A stretch of 64,000 bases of DNA from Asterella californica (Eukaryota > Streptophyta > Marchantiopsida > Marchantiales > Aytoniaceae): NCBI GenBank assembly GCA_036924285.1, contig JAYKYS010000019.1, positions 2,604,001-2,668,000 on the forward strand, in the 5' to 3' direction. This document shows positions 12,069 to 22,644 of this stretch, in pieces (the stretch's first letter is position 1; every line of letters begins with the position of its first letter). Below the pieces are notes generated by a model. It was given only the letters and a program-made list of their open reading frames with translations, made no database searches and was not told the origin of the DNA. The position numbers and the translations under genes were made by a program.

Positions 12069-13548
12069 GTAAAGCCACTAGTTCTTTGGTTGACAGCCTT
12101 ATACGTTGACGGGAAGTAGAGATTATCATTAGCAGTAGAGATTATGATGAGTCTTATCTTGATGGGGCCCGTCGAGGGCCATATCGAAACTGTACTTAAA
12201 GTTCGAGAAATAAAATTCCACTGGGCTCGCCGAAGTCTTTTCCCCTTAACTACGGTATATACTACGGTAGTCGTTTGATGATATTACCCTGTCACGCTGG
12301 GACCTTGCCAGTATAATAAAGCTGATCCCATCCAGATCCTAAGAGAATTCACGATCTCACGAGAATCACCACCCTGATATATACGCAAAGTTAACCGCGT
12401 TGCTAGCTATCGTAAATATGAAGATTCGATCAAGAGTTATTGATGAGTCAACTGGAATTGAATTTCGAGATCCCGTCACAAAATTAAAGCAACTCCAAAC
12501 ATCGGGAGGAGGAGGAAACCATCGGGAAGAATTAAAGCTTCGGGTCCACGGAAATAGTTATGGCCGATTAAGAAACAAATGCTTGAAGCTCCTGAATTAA
12601 GTCGTGTTTTAAGAATAGTTTTAAGTCGGAAATAAGCAATAGCACGGAAGAGGAGGAAACCACCATGGAAAATTAAACCATCGGCCTCCACGAGAAATAG
12701 TTATAATTAAATCGTACTTTGCGTTGAAATCATAGGAATAGGGTATCGGGAGCCGTAGGACACAACCGGGAAAGTATTTTCCATCGGACTTCCAAAAAAA
12801 CTTACATGGGGTCTTAAATTTAGACTTAAAGGCCTCTGAAATAAATCGTACTTTGCGTTTTCGTCAAAGGAATGAGATATCAAGAGCCGCAGCAACATTA
12901 ACAAATCATCGGTTTGAGGAGGAGGGGAACAATTGCTCGACCCCTCTAATTTATTGTTTCGTGAGTAAGTGCGAAACTAGTTCGTATAAGGAAATATTAA
13001 AAAGAGATGGTTTAACAAAGATAAAGTTATAGCAACCTAACAAGTGATGAAGACTGTAGCATTTATTTTTCTGAGAAAGAGTAGAAGGAAATGCTGAAAA
13101 GATATTAGCAGTAATAAGAGTTGAATTTGAATAACAACAGTGAAATACAACTGTTGATCATAATTAATCCGGACACGAAAAATAACAACCTGTTGTAATA
13201 ATAAATAAGTTGTTATTTAGGGTCTGTATTGAATAACAACCTGCTGTAATTAAATAACAACCCTGCGATACGGAAGGAGTATTAATCGTTGGACCTCTTC
13301 CTCATGCAAAAAGAATATTTATTAGCTGGTTAGGACATGTTCAAGAAAACTCCAGAAACACTAAGAAAAGAAGAATATTATTTTTATACTCATATAAAAG
13401 GTTTAAAGACAAATGTGAGACAAAGAAAGCTTTTAGTAATACATAAAAATGTAAAATTTCCAGATTTCTTGAAACCAAAAAATATCTTTTTTTCCGACTC
13501 AATATTAGTGAAAAAAATATATCATAATCATCAATATATCTATAAAAG
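12069..13548. other. AT-rich interior, no supported gene
   Basis: From about 12.9 kb the sequence becomes strongly AT-rich. Related AT-rich words such as AATAACAACCTG recur near 13180-13265. A plus-strand frame of 101 codons (13337-13642) overlaps the 3' end of the minus-strand dioxygenase pseudogene and is probably its shadow. Confidence 0.4.
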
Positions 13549-14885
13549 CTATTTATTTATTCTTGAAAACACTTTCCCCAATGTACTATTTATTGTACAT
13601 CCGGCAGCATATACATCTTCAGTATTGTTTTCAGATCTATAAGTAGTACAATGAGGGATATCTCCTCTAAAAAAAAAAAAATCTCCATCTCCTAAAGGTA
13701 TCTGAACACCTAAATTTGGTAACAAAAAACTACCATCGTTTGTACTATTTGATCGATTTGAAACTAATACGGCTGTGTATTTACTATCGTCTTGATCTGT
13801 GTGAAGAATATTACAATAATTCTTCGTAACAAATAAAGGATAAACTGGTATATCAGAAAATAAGAACTTCTCTTAATATCTCTAGAAATTAATACTGATT
13901 CTTCCGTATTAAAATACGGAAAATGTATCTTGAAAAAATCTTCCACAACAAAAGGAAAATCTTCACAAGCACCAACTAAAAGATTTTCTAGTAAAACACG
14001 ATGATAATATTTCTCCAAGCTATCAAACCCCTCTATGCTATTAGCAAGTTTTTTATACTTACGATTATTTTTGAAGAATGTCACCGAATCTGGGCCTCGT
14101 CGTTCACGCCAATTATGCAATGGCCCTACAGCACGCATTGTTTCCTTCAGGGAAACTCGGGCATCTCCTCTTCTCAATGTGTACTTCATATCATAGATCG
14201 CTTTGATATACTGTCGCAAGTATATCATAAGGGCACCTCCAAATTTTAATTTTTTTCTTCCAGCAATAATCTGACTTCAGATGTATAAACCAGTTCTATT
14301 TGTTGTCTTGAAGCAACAGTGTAAAATGAAGAAGGTACTAAGCACCAAAGAGGTTTATCTATTTGAGCTAGTTCTCCTCTGATGATTTCTATTCGCTTGC
14401 GATAAATAAGTTCACTAATATCTGAACTCTCGTGATAGTAAAAACATTCTGAAAATTGTTGATCAGAATAAGGAAAATATTTTCTCTCGATCATTTTGCT
14501 ACCATATAAAGAAAGATGATGCTCTAAGAACTCTAAAGGGTCTTTACGAAACTGTCTAATTTTTTTTGTATCTTATTCGGAAGAATATTAATATTCAACC
14601 GTGAATCGATACAAAAACAAATTCTATTCCACAAAGTATGTGAAAAAAATATATCCAATAGTCTCCAGCACATATTGTCATAGCTAATATATGATAACCT
14701 CTCAAAAAACTTTCTCGTGATCTCGTCGTTTTGCCACATAGCAACATTTTGACAACAGTGTCAAAAAAGAATATTTCTCCGAGAACCCACATCAAGAAAA
14801 CATCGAGAAAATTTTCTTTCATTGAAGTGAGCTCGTTCACCACGTCATAAAAGAAAAGAATATCTTCAATATTCCCTTTCACCAT
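13549..14885 (-). pseudogene. Broken 2-oxoglutarate/Fe(II) dioxygenase, TET/JBP-like
   Basis: Reading the minus strand from ATG 14885 to TAG 13549-13551, consecutive frames continue one another across four frameshifts (about 14740, 14540, 14255 in an A7 run, and 13862), implying an original protein of about 440 residues. The last ~100 codons show a double-stranded beta-helix signature: HTDQDD (iron-binding H and D, codons 13801-13803 and 13795-13797), then LPNLGVQIPL, GDGDFFFFRGDIPHC (second His codon 13651-13653, 50 residues after the first). The H-x-D...LPxLG...PxGD...H order fits the TET/JBP branch, known for oxidising 5-methyl bases in DNA and carried by some fungal DNA transposons. The T13 run coding FFFF is still in frame. 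The N-terminal ~300 residues are unrecognised. Very AT-rich codon use differs from the neighbouring transposase, so capture or a nested insertion is possible. Another 2OG-oxygenase subfamily is the main alternative. Confidence 0.6.
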
Positions 14886-15009
14886 TTGAAAAGATCTGTA
14901 TATACAAAAAAGTGATAATACAATATATCAATAAATAAAATAAATAATCATCAATAAATAAAGAAAAATTCATATAATAAATAAATTAGATATTTATTGA
15001 AGTATATTT

Positions 15010-15263
15010 ATGTTTATAATCTATAACATTCACGCTGTAGACCAAATAAGGTCATACCTTAGAATGTAAAGATCTATATAAACATATATGTACTTAATAA
15101 ATATTTATTTTAATAGCTAAGTTACTATTTTGAAGACAAAGAATGATTTTTTAAATTTTATTTATTAAATTTTATCGAAATATATATATGTTTATCATCC
15201 ATGACATCCACGCTGCAGACCAATGAAGGTCTTGCCTTAGAATGTAAAGATGTATATAAACAT
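15010..15263 (-). repeat. Two 76-bp nested-stem modules
   Basis: Copies at 15010-15085 and 15188-15263 are the same length with no gaps and about ten differences. Each starts ATGTTTAT and ends ATAAACAT (outer stem), contains a middle stem ACATTC / G(A or G)ATGT and an inner GACC-6 nt-GGTC hairpin. The difference in the middle stem keeps pairing through a G-U wobble, which suggests structure matters. They lie about 125-380 bp upstream of the dioxygenase start on the same strand. They could be cruciform protein-binding sites, RNA structures or tiny MITEs; which is unknown. Confidence 0.75.
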
Positions 15264-15768
15264 ATTTTAATTTCAAAAAAATTTAATAAATAAAAATTAT
15301 ATTGATTACATTGATTTTCTGCAAATTTCAGCAAATTTACAACAAATATAAAATAGAATCATTTAAGCTACTATACACTATAAAGCAAGAAAAAAAATTG
15401 ATAAAATTTACCTCAACAGGTTGTAATGAATCTGAGACCGAAGATCAATACAATAATTTTGATATTTGATTTGGTAGTTTCATGTAGAGAATAGAAAGAA
15501 AATTTGAAAGATCTGCATGACAAGAGAAATAAAATTAATTAGTCAATCATACGTAAAGCCAACGTGAAAAGAAATAAAACCTGAACCAGTGTAGAGAATC
15601 GAACTTGCAACCAGTCGAGTATATAGAAAAGACATATACAACTGGCTCTCGCACGTTGATATACAAAAGACGTAACGAAACCTTTTTTACACCAGTGAGT
15701 TTAGACATCCTCGGTACTACGAGTCCTCTACTGAGACGCGACGACTGAGTTGCGCGAGAACAGTCTGA

Positions 15769-15801
15769 CCCGACGTCACAGGGAGAAAACTGCCGGGGAA
15801 C
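15769..15801. repeat. 33-bp exact direct repeat, copy 1
   Basis: Begins CCCGACGTCACAGGGAGAAA and ends GGGGAAC; identical to 16304-16336. On the minus strand both copies are open in a frame reading FPGSFLPVTSG. The sequence on either side differs, so the identity is confined to this block. Confidence 0.9.
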
Positions 15802-16303
15802 ATCCAAGGCTCTGATAGGTGGTGGTGCACATAGTTCAGAGACCCCTTCCCTTTCCTGATATTCAAAACAGTCCTTTTCTTGTAACCATATGCAAGAAAG
15901 AGAGCCGTTCCCGATACTGCCAGGGCGGCCACGAGACAAAATCCTTTTGAAATCGTCGTAACAGTCATCGTTCTCTATCACACCTACAACAGGACGGGTT
16001 GAATCACTAACTAGGCTAACAACATCAGGTATTGCTAGAACTAAACTTTGCTTTCCCAACAGCTAATGTTCGAGGGTATCTGCTGTAGCACTTCATGAAT
16101 CTATAAAGATTTATTACCAGTGCTGAAGGGAAAGGATCTGCTGTACAAAGGAGACAATTGATACACACTCACAAGATTACTGGACTGTTAACTCGGGATC
16201 AGAGCAAGGGATAATACAACTTTTCTCAATTCTACACTACCTCGCTACAAAGTCCAACAGCAATTAGCTAAATGTCTATAGAAACATGTGGAGAAGGGTC
16301 AGG

Positions 16304-16336
16304 CCCGACGTCACAGGGAGAAAACTGCCGGGGAAC
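16304..16336. repeat. 33-bp exact direct repeat, copy 2
   Basis: Identical over 33 bp to 15769-15801, 535 bp away. Perfect identity beside unrelated flanks, in an otherwise decayed area, points to a recent duplication or a shared short element. Confidence 0.9.
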
Positions 16337-17993
16337 TCCAGTCTGACGACGCTCTTATACCGCTCTAGTAAATGGAAATGCATGCCCGATGAATTCCTTT
16401 GGAGGAACGAACGCGACTGAACGAATGACCGAACGCGACCGAATGACTTTTTACTGGACTGTTGCATACCGTAAACACGTACGCTGACTGAAGGACGGAA
16501 GAAACAGTCATGACTCATGAAGTGCATGAAGTGAGTGAAGGATGCGCTATGCAGAAAACTAGTGATGTCGATGTTCTTGTCGTGCTGCAGTCTTACGACA
16601 GATGAGAACTGCTGTATCAATTATTCTTCACGGAAGGAAGGAAGTCAGCACTGACGGAAGGAAGGAAGTCTGTTCTGTTTCCCTCAGTGCTACTGTAACA
16701 GTAGATAGTGCTGTGGTCTTGCGCACTAGTTAAATATTAATCATCCAGTGCGCAAACAGGTATACACAAAGTTTTACATCGAAGTGAAGTCAAACAGATT
16801 TGAGGCAGCTCCTCAAGCATGCGTACTTTGTAACTGTTAGTATGAATACAGTACTGTCACTGTCAGGCGGTTCTTTCTCCTTCTCCATAGTTTGGAAGAG
16901 CTACAACACTCAAGCGGATTACTGCGCGAGGGAATAAGCACACTCTGATATTATTGTGTATGAAGGGAACTAAAATGATAGGGGCAGAGTGAAACTAGCA
17001 CAGTAAAGTTTCAACTTTCTCTCATGTTCGACTCTCGTGATGAAAGAGATAATAGAACAGCATGAACGTACCTCCGGTTCTTAATATACTCGAATATAAT
17101 ATGCATTGCTGCATGGACATCGGAATGTAAAGCTACATCTTTCCATCGCTACCGGTAGGAGTCTAGCTTTGTTGCACGCTGTCTACGGTGGCAGAAGCCG
17201 ATCTCCCGTCCAAAGTCCACAGTGCACAGTCCACAGAGAGGGCTAAGAGCCTATGAGAGATAGAGCAGTAGCAGTTCTATGCACAAGGAAGATTAGTGGA
17301 TTCTGCCTAAACTCTACAGGAAAGTAAAGAAGCAAAGTATCAAACTACCACATGAAGTCAGAGAAGCACACAAGTCGTTACGAAGGGAGTCCGACAGACG
17401 AGCTCCACCATTCCAAAAATTTCCCAGCAAACCAGTCGGAGCGTGACAAAGAAAGAAGCGTGCTTTCAACGGCAATATGCACTCGAACGAAATGAATGTG
17501 TCCTACAGATCGAAAAGGAAAGACACGACCCAACTCACCTGATAAAACTTGCTTCCCGATGCACACGTATCCGCTTCGCCTCCTCTACAGTCCTGGTTAC
17601 ACAAAATAACTTGCTTTGTATCAGCTATCAGTGAGTACTTATTTAAGGTCCACTGCTGGAAGTACAGCCGTGCAAGTGACAACAATACAATGACTCCTTC
17701 GACTCTCCCACTGGCCAGCCGCGTCGAGATAATGATATCCCTGTATTGACGGAAGTCCACAGAAATCAAACCTTACCCCGAGCCTCCAGTCGAGAGCAGT
17801 GTTCTCCCAGCTTTTCCAGGTGAAACCGGCTAGTAACCGGCATGTAATGAGAGAAGACGGCTTAAAAGGTTGCCAGCAGTATAGGTTGCAGGTTGCCAGC
17901 AGGTCCCAAGTTGCCATGTTGCCAGCAGTATTAACTAGGTTGGAGCTCACTATCGTACGTGTTACATGGTCCATTGAGAGAGAAGTTACCGTT

Positions 17994-18395
17994 ATTAAAA
18001 CCTGATTCAGCGCTCATACAAGTATTAATTAATTGCGCCAACTTATGGTGAATATTTGTGCTATTGCTTATTTCCTTCTATGCTATTTAAAAAACATTAA
18101 ATTAAACCGTTTGCTTCACTTTTATGTTTATTAAAATTTATGAAACCTTTTCATTTTAAATATTTCGTTTAACGAACTTTTCTGATTTAAGCCGATACCT
18201 TCTAATTCATATTAGTTTTTCATTGACTTCAACATAAATAACTATTTTCTTCAGAAGGAGGAAATGGAATTGTTTATTAGTACAAGTAATAAGAAAAAAA
18301 GGAGACCATTGTTCTACGTAAGAAACAGTTACATTTTGCTTTTCTGAGAGCATGAATTTTCACTTCTTCCATGTTAAGAAGGAGGAGATATATTT
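17994..18395. repeat. Diverged direct repeat, left copy
   Basis: The first ~300 bp (17994-18292) match 19239-19537, for example GCTATTGCTTATTTC, AACCGTTTGCTTCAC and GGAATTGTTTATTAGTACAA. A second block (18331-18392) with CCATGTTAAGAAGGAGGAGA matches 19943-20005. The right copy has about 350 extra bases between the two blocks. Confidence 0.8.
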
Positions 18396-18830
18396 GAAAA
18401 ATATTTCCTCCACACTTTGACACCCCAAATCATGTATTTCTTTTGGTTAAACAACACCCGCACACAAGAATACAGTTTGAACGACACCACAGTCAAATCA
18501 AAAACTTCCATTAAATCAGACAGCACAGTGAGAGTACAACAGAGATGTTAACATGAATTCCATAAGAGTTAAAAACAAAATATTTAATAAGTTCAACTTT
18601 AATTTAATATATTATATAATTATTATAAATAAGCTACTTTGTACATACCGAATCTTGTGGAAATAACCCATAAAGTATATGGACTGCGACGCACAATAGG
18701 AAAAGAAAAAGAGGAAAATATCGTGTCAGAAAATCAGTTCTTTGAAGGTTTAATTTATCACTTATATATAATTTGTTTCAAGGTTTAATTTTTAGGTTTA
18801 ATTTATTTAAGTCATCTTCTTAGGTGGACC

Positions 18831-19177
18831 TTAGCGTTTGCGGTTTTTTCAACCATGTCAGAACGAGTTGACATTTTGAGAATATGATGTATATGTTGCG
18901 TATATCATACTGACAGAATTTCGTGTCGTTCTGAGATACTTGAGAAATCGTCTTTATTTACAAAATGCTCTCCAAGGTTTACCCAAATGGGTTGTCCTTA
19001 GCGTTTGCGGTTTTTTCAACCATGTCAGAATGAGCTCAAATTTAGAGAATATGATGTATATGCTACATTATATCATTCTGACAGAATTTCGTGTCGTTCT
19101 GAGATACTTGAGAAATTGTCTTTATTTGCAAAATGCTCTCAAAGGTTACCCAAATGGGTTGTCCTTAGCGTTTGCGT
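18831..19177 (+). repeat. 167-bp tandem repeat, two units plus a partial third
   Basis: Units start at 18831, 18998 and 19165, each with TTAGCGTTTGCG. Each full unit contains AACCATGTCAGAA, an AGAATATGATGTATATG segment, TTTCGTGTCGTTCTGAGATA and CCCAAATGGGTTGTCC. The array sits between the two copies of the larger direct repeat. The frames running through it are repeat artefacts. Confidence 0.85.
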
Positions 19178-19238
19178 TTTGTCCTACAGTATCTAATGTT
19201 TGTAATTGTCTGAGAAAAATATAAAAAACTTTTGGCAT

Positions 19239-20008
19239 ATTAAAACCTGATTCACCGCTCGCACCCTTATTCCATTGCTACAACTTATGATGAATATTTG
19301 CGCTATTGCTTATTTCTGTCTATGCTATTTAAAACCCATTAAATTCAACCGTTTGCTTCACATTTATGTTTATTGTGATTTATTAAACCCTTTCATTTTA
19401 AATATTTCCTTCAACGAAATTATCATGTTTAAGCCGATCCCTTCAAATTCATATTAACTTTTCATTGAAACCAACATAAATAACTTTTGGAATAAACAAC
19501 GAAATGGAATTGTTTATTAGTACAAGTTTAGGGAAAAAGAAAGAGGAGATAAATAGTAAAACAGTTAAACCTGTATTATTTAATTACTAAAATATTTTCC
19601 TTCGATTATTTTGATTCAATATTATTTTTATAATAAATCAGAGCCGTTCTGTACTTTCACTTACTGATTTCTGTAATCATGAACGACTAAGTGTAACATC
19701 GATAATGAAGTCAGTAAGTTCATATCAGAATTATTTAATTTTAGAAAATAAAATTTCATGTTTTATTTTCAATTTTCTTGTATTTCAAAATCTCAATGTA
19801 TGTTTCTTATGTAGCATTTACTGTCAATGATATATATTTTAGAACTTTACACAAATTTACTCTTGGATGTATTGTATTAGTCATGAACTTTTAATGCAAC
19901 ATTATTATATTAACTTTTAATATATAATTGTTCCCCTCGGTTATATTTTGCTTTTATGAGAGCATGAATATTCACCTTTTCCATGTTAAGAAGGAGGAGA
20001 TATATGTC
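19239..20008. repeat. Diverged direct repeat, right copy
   Basis: Partner of 17994-18395, with a roughly 350-bp AT-rich segment absent from the left copy. Same-orientation copies flanking about 850 bp could be ancient LTRs of a small non-autonomous element, but no primer-binding site or TG...CA ends were recognised. Confidence 0.7.
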
Positions 20009-21087
20009 ACCTTTTTAATATTACAATAATGTTATTGAAAGTTATTTAGTATTATTTAATTACTAAGTTTAAAGAAGAACAGTGTTTAATTATGTATCAT
20101 CTTATCAATGATATACCTTATGATCGGATAAAAGATGGATAAACGAAATTGGTGGTGAATACGAGTTTGGGTATATTTTCTAACAGCGAGATCTTCAAGG
20201 TAATTAGTGATGGATTTTCTTCTTGATAACCATATTACAACAAGATCCATGCACATTATCTTCAACCCTATACTTCAGGTCGCTTATGTTAGGAGGTGCT
20301 AAATTATATAATTTATTATTTTAGTGAATTCAAGATGATCTTACAGGTGGAAATCGCAAACGATCTGATATATGCATATTATTTCACACATAACTCAAGT
20401 TAGATATTATAGAGTCTAACATCAAGAGAATACAAAGAGGAGGATGATAACTAAATATACTATTGCTGCAAACAATACCATTTTCTGATTGTCATCTAAG
20501 TGTCATATTTTGATGATATAATATCAGAATAAGATGATATTATATCACCAAAAGTTTAACCAATTTTACATCGTCATTATTCTCAAGGAGAGAGAACTTA
20601 TAAGTTGACTTGTCTTTATTTTAATTCTCTAATATTAATATAATATGTATATGTCGGTTGTTGAGGCATGAACATGGTCGCTCTGATCTCCTCCTCTCCT
20701 GATGAACATTTGACAGACAACTGCACAGCACAGTTCTGGGTCGCTTGAGAGGTCTCCTGTTTCGCTTTAACAGCCACAAATTTGTTCGTTTCAATTCTTA
20801 TATGCTCGTGCACTGCTTCATGTTTTCTGCGTCAAAAGTTTCGGCTTTTGACAACAACATTTAAGCAGCGTTTGAGGCGATACAAATGACATGAATGCCC
20901 TTCCTCGGTCATTACAGTGCGTTTGATGGCCCCCTTAGTACTGAAACCACCTGAAAATCTGGATAATCAAGCTTCTTACCAAGAGTGGGTTATGAGCTCC
21001 ACAGTCCTTTTGCCCTGTACAGCGCGACCTTCCTTTCCTTCGCTCATTCGATAAACTCAAAGCGAAATATGGCCCTTCAGAGGACGA
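20009..21087. other. AT-rich intergenic, small hairpin, no gene
   Basis: No recognisable gene. A 12-bp perfect inverted repeat, TGATATAATATC (20514-20525) and its complement (20536-20547) around a 10-nt loop, is present. An AT-rich palindrome of this kind can arise by chance. Confidence 0.4.
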
Positions 21088-21562
21088 TTACATGATAAGT
21101 CTTGTATTTATTTCACTGGAGGTACATTGATCATAACAAGCAGTAATACTACTGGTCGATAAGCTCAACTTAATGCTAAATCTACACACTCCATCGGTGA
21201 CTTTGATGCGATTTAGCACTCTATCGGAGACTTTGATGCACACTGCATTCACAGTCTGAACAGTCCGACTCGTCACCATTGTGTCATTCCACAGCATGAG
21301 ATACTCGTTCGAATTTTTTGGTAAATTCTGGATCATCCGGTTCATGCCACGGTCCATCCGACTCCGAGTCCTACGTTGTGGTGTTCATTGCGATCGCGGT
21401 CAATTCTGTGTCTCGCACGATCGTAGCATCGACTTCTTCTGCAATCTCACTGATAATATGTGACAGTGTACTCAATGTCGCAGTGATTTGGACCACTTGC
21501 TTTTCAATGCTCCGTAATCTTGCGGTCAAGCGACTCAAGGTGTTCTGGGTAATGCGATTCAT
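21088..21562 (-). pseudogene. Possible second transposon ORF, broken, coiled-coil-like
   Basis: A minus-strand frame from ATG 21562 has 63 codons with a heptad-like pattern of leucine, isoleucine and valine, suggesting a coiled coil. It is preceded on that strand by a good acceptor (TTTTTGCAG). It stops at TAG (21371-21373), beyond which the same frame continues acidic for about 30 codons to a TGA. Another 89-codon frame covers 21088-21357. Both stops could be former CAG, CGA or TGG codons. The position near the right inverted repeat, pointing inward and opposite to the transposase, recalls the second gene of MuDR, but I see no sequence homology to it. Confidence 0.3.
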
Positions 21563-21959
21563 TACTGCAAAAAGATACGAGAAGTTTTGAGTTAGTTATG
21601 GAGGATACACAACAGGGAGAGCTTTCACTGCCGACAATAAGTCCTGGAGTAGAAACAACGTGAATGAGTTCAGGCCCTCAAGGAGCCGAATGGAGTTTGA
21701 GTGAGAGTTTTAGTCTTTCCGAACGTCTTATCGTCGGCATCGAGCTTGCGATCGAGAGAGTTGCACCACGTCGCCTTACCTGTCAGACACTGGGATCACC
21801 ACAAAGGTCGTGCACAAACTGAAGAGAAGAACTCTCATCACATGCGAAATCAGTTTAAGCCATCCTAGAGAAGGCTGGTTATCCTGAACTTCAACTTCAA
21901 TCGGTTAGTGCAGGCGGGAATGAACGAGAAGAAATTCGTTAAACAAAACAAGTTAGCAC

Positions 21960-22400
21960 AAACCAAGATCGATCGACAGTAGCACCTGCGAGTCTCGCGA
22001 CAGTAGCACCTGTAAACCAAGCATCTCCCAACATACCTGCGAGTCGAGTCTTGGCGTTACGAGTCAAGGCGATCGTTTCTAGTCCAGACGACTGCAATCG
22101 TTACGAATCGAGGTGATGTTTACGAGCTACAACGTGCAATCATTTAGAGTCTGCGAGAAGTCTGCATCTTCGCACACCTGCGAGTCCAGTCGACGCGTTA
22201 TCTTTCTCGTTACCTTTCTCGTTCGAGAAATGAGTGCCAAGCACTAGTACACTAGCCAAGTACCTGCAATCGAGAAATGAGCTACCTGCTCGAATGAGAA
22301 ACTAGCTACTTGTTGAGAATGAGAAACTAGCTACTTGCTCGAAGCTACTGCAGCTGCGAGTTACTAAACTCTTTTTGAAATTTTCAGTCAAAGTTTCAAT
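21960..22400. repeat. Right subterminal short repeats
   Basis: Contains repeated motifs, for example GACAGTAGCACCTG twice near 21970-22015 and GAGAAACTAGCTACTTG-type units three times near 22270-22340. It is the counterpart in position, not sequence, of the left subterminal array at 8215-8525. Confidence 0.55.
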
Positions 22401-22579
22401 TTGAAATTTTCCGTGTGAAACTTTTCCGTTTGCGTTTGCGTTTGCGTTCGAAACATTTCCGTTCAACTCAACTCATGTCTCCGTCGTGCAAGTGAACATC
22501 GTCGCGAAGGATGGGTCACAGTCGACACACATATCACGCCATGGTTCATAGTAAGGGACCTACCTAGGATCGTAGGCGT

Positions 22580-22642
22580 GCTAATTAACTCGCGCGTGAG
22601 ATTACCGCATTAATCAGTCAAAACGTGGAGGGGCTGGAGGGT
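22580..22642 (-). repeat. Right terminal inverted repeat
   Basis: Reverse complement of 7961-8024 with about four mismatches over 63 positions; the shared core includes AGCCCCTCCACGTTTTGACT and GGTAATCTCACGCGCGAGTT read on the minus strand. The 14.6-kb separation makes a chance match implausible. Confidence 0.85.
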
Positions 22643-22644
22643 CC

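Larger units (their letters stand above)
15400..17993. other. Intervening region with short repeats, no supported gene
   Basis: Apart from the exact 33-bp direct repeat listed separately, this stretch holds short frames only. A minus-strand frame at 15717-15968 has a hydrophobic segment resembling a membrane anchor but no family signature. GTTGCCAGCAG recurs near 17870-17930. Confidence 0.4.
7961..22642 (+). mobile_element. Large decayed Mutator-like DNA transposon (candidate, ~14.7 kb)
   Basis: The ends at 7961-8024 and 22580-22642 are inverted copies of each other with only about four mismatches over 63 bp. Just inside the left end lies a transposase pseudogene with DDE residues and a SWIM zinc finger, as in Mutator-like elements. 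A small broken ORF on the opposite strand sits near the right end, a layout like the convergent genes of MuDR. Flanking 9-mers CACGGCTAA (7953-7961) and CACGGGCAA (22647-22655) match at 7 of 9 positions but are not placed symmetrically, so a target-site duplication is not established. The AT-rich interior (about 13.0-15.4 kb) differs strongly from the GC-richer ends and may be cargo or a nested insertion. The unit is an inference from the inverted repeats. Confidence 0.6.

Noticed and set aside
15717..15968. Minus-strand frame with a hydrophobic anchor and a P450-like PGSF motif
   Set aside because: Too short, no downstream P450 motifs, and the motif lies in the 33-bp repeat that recurs in a different context.
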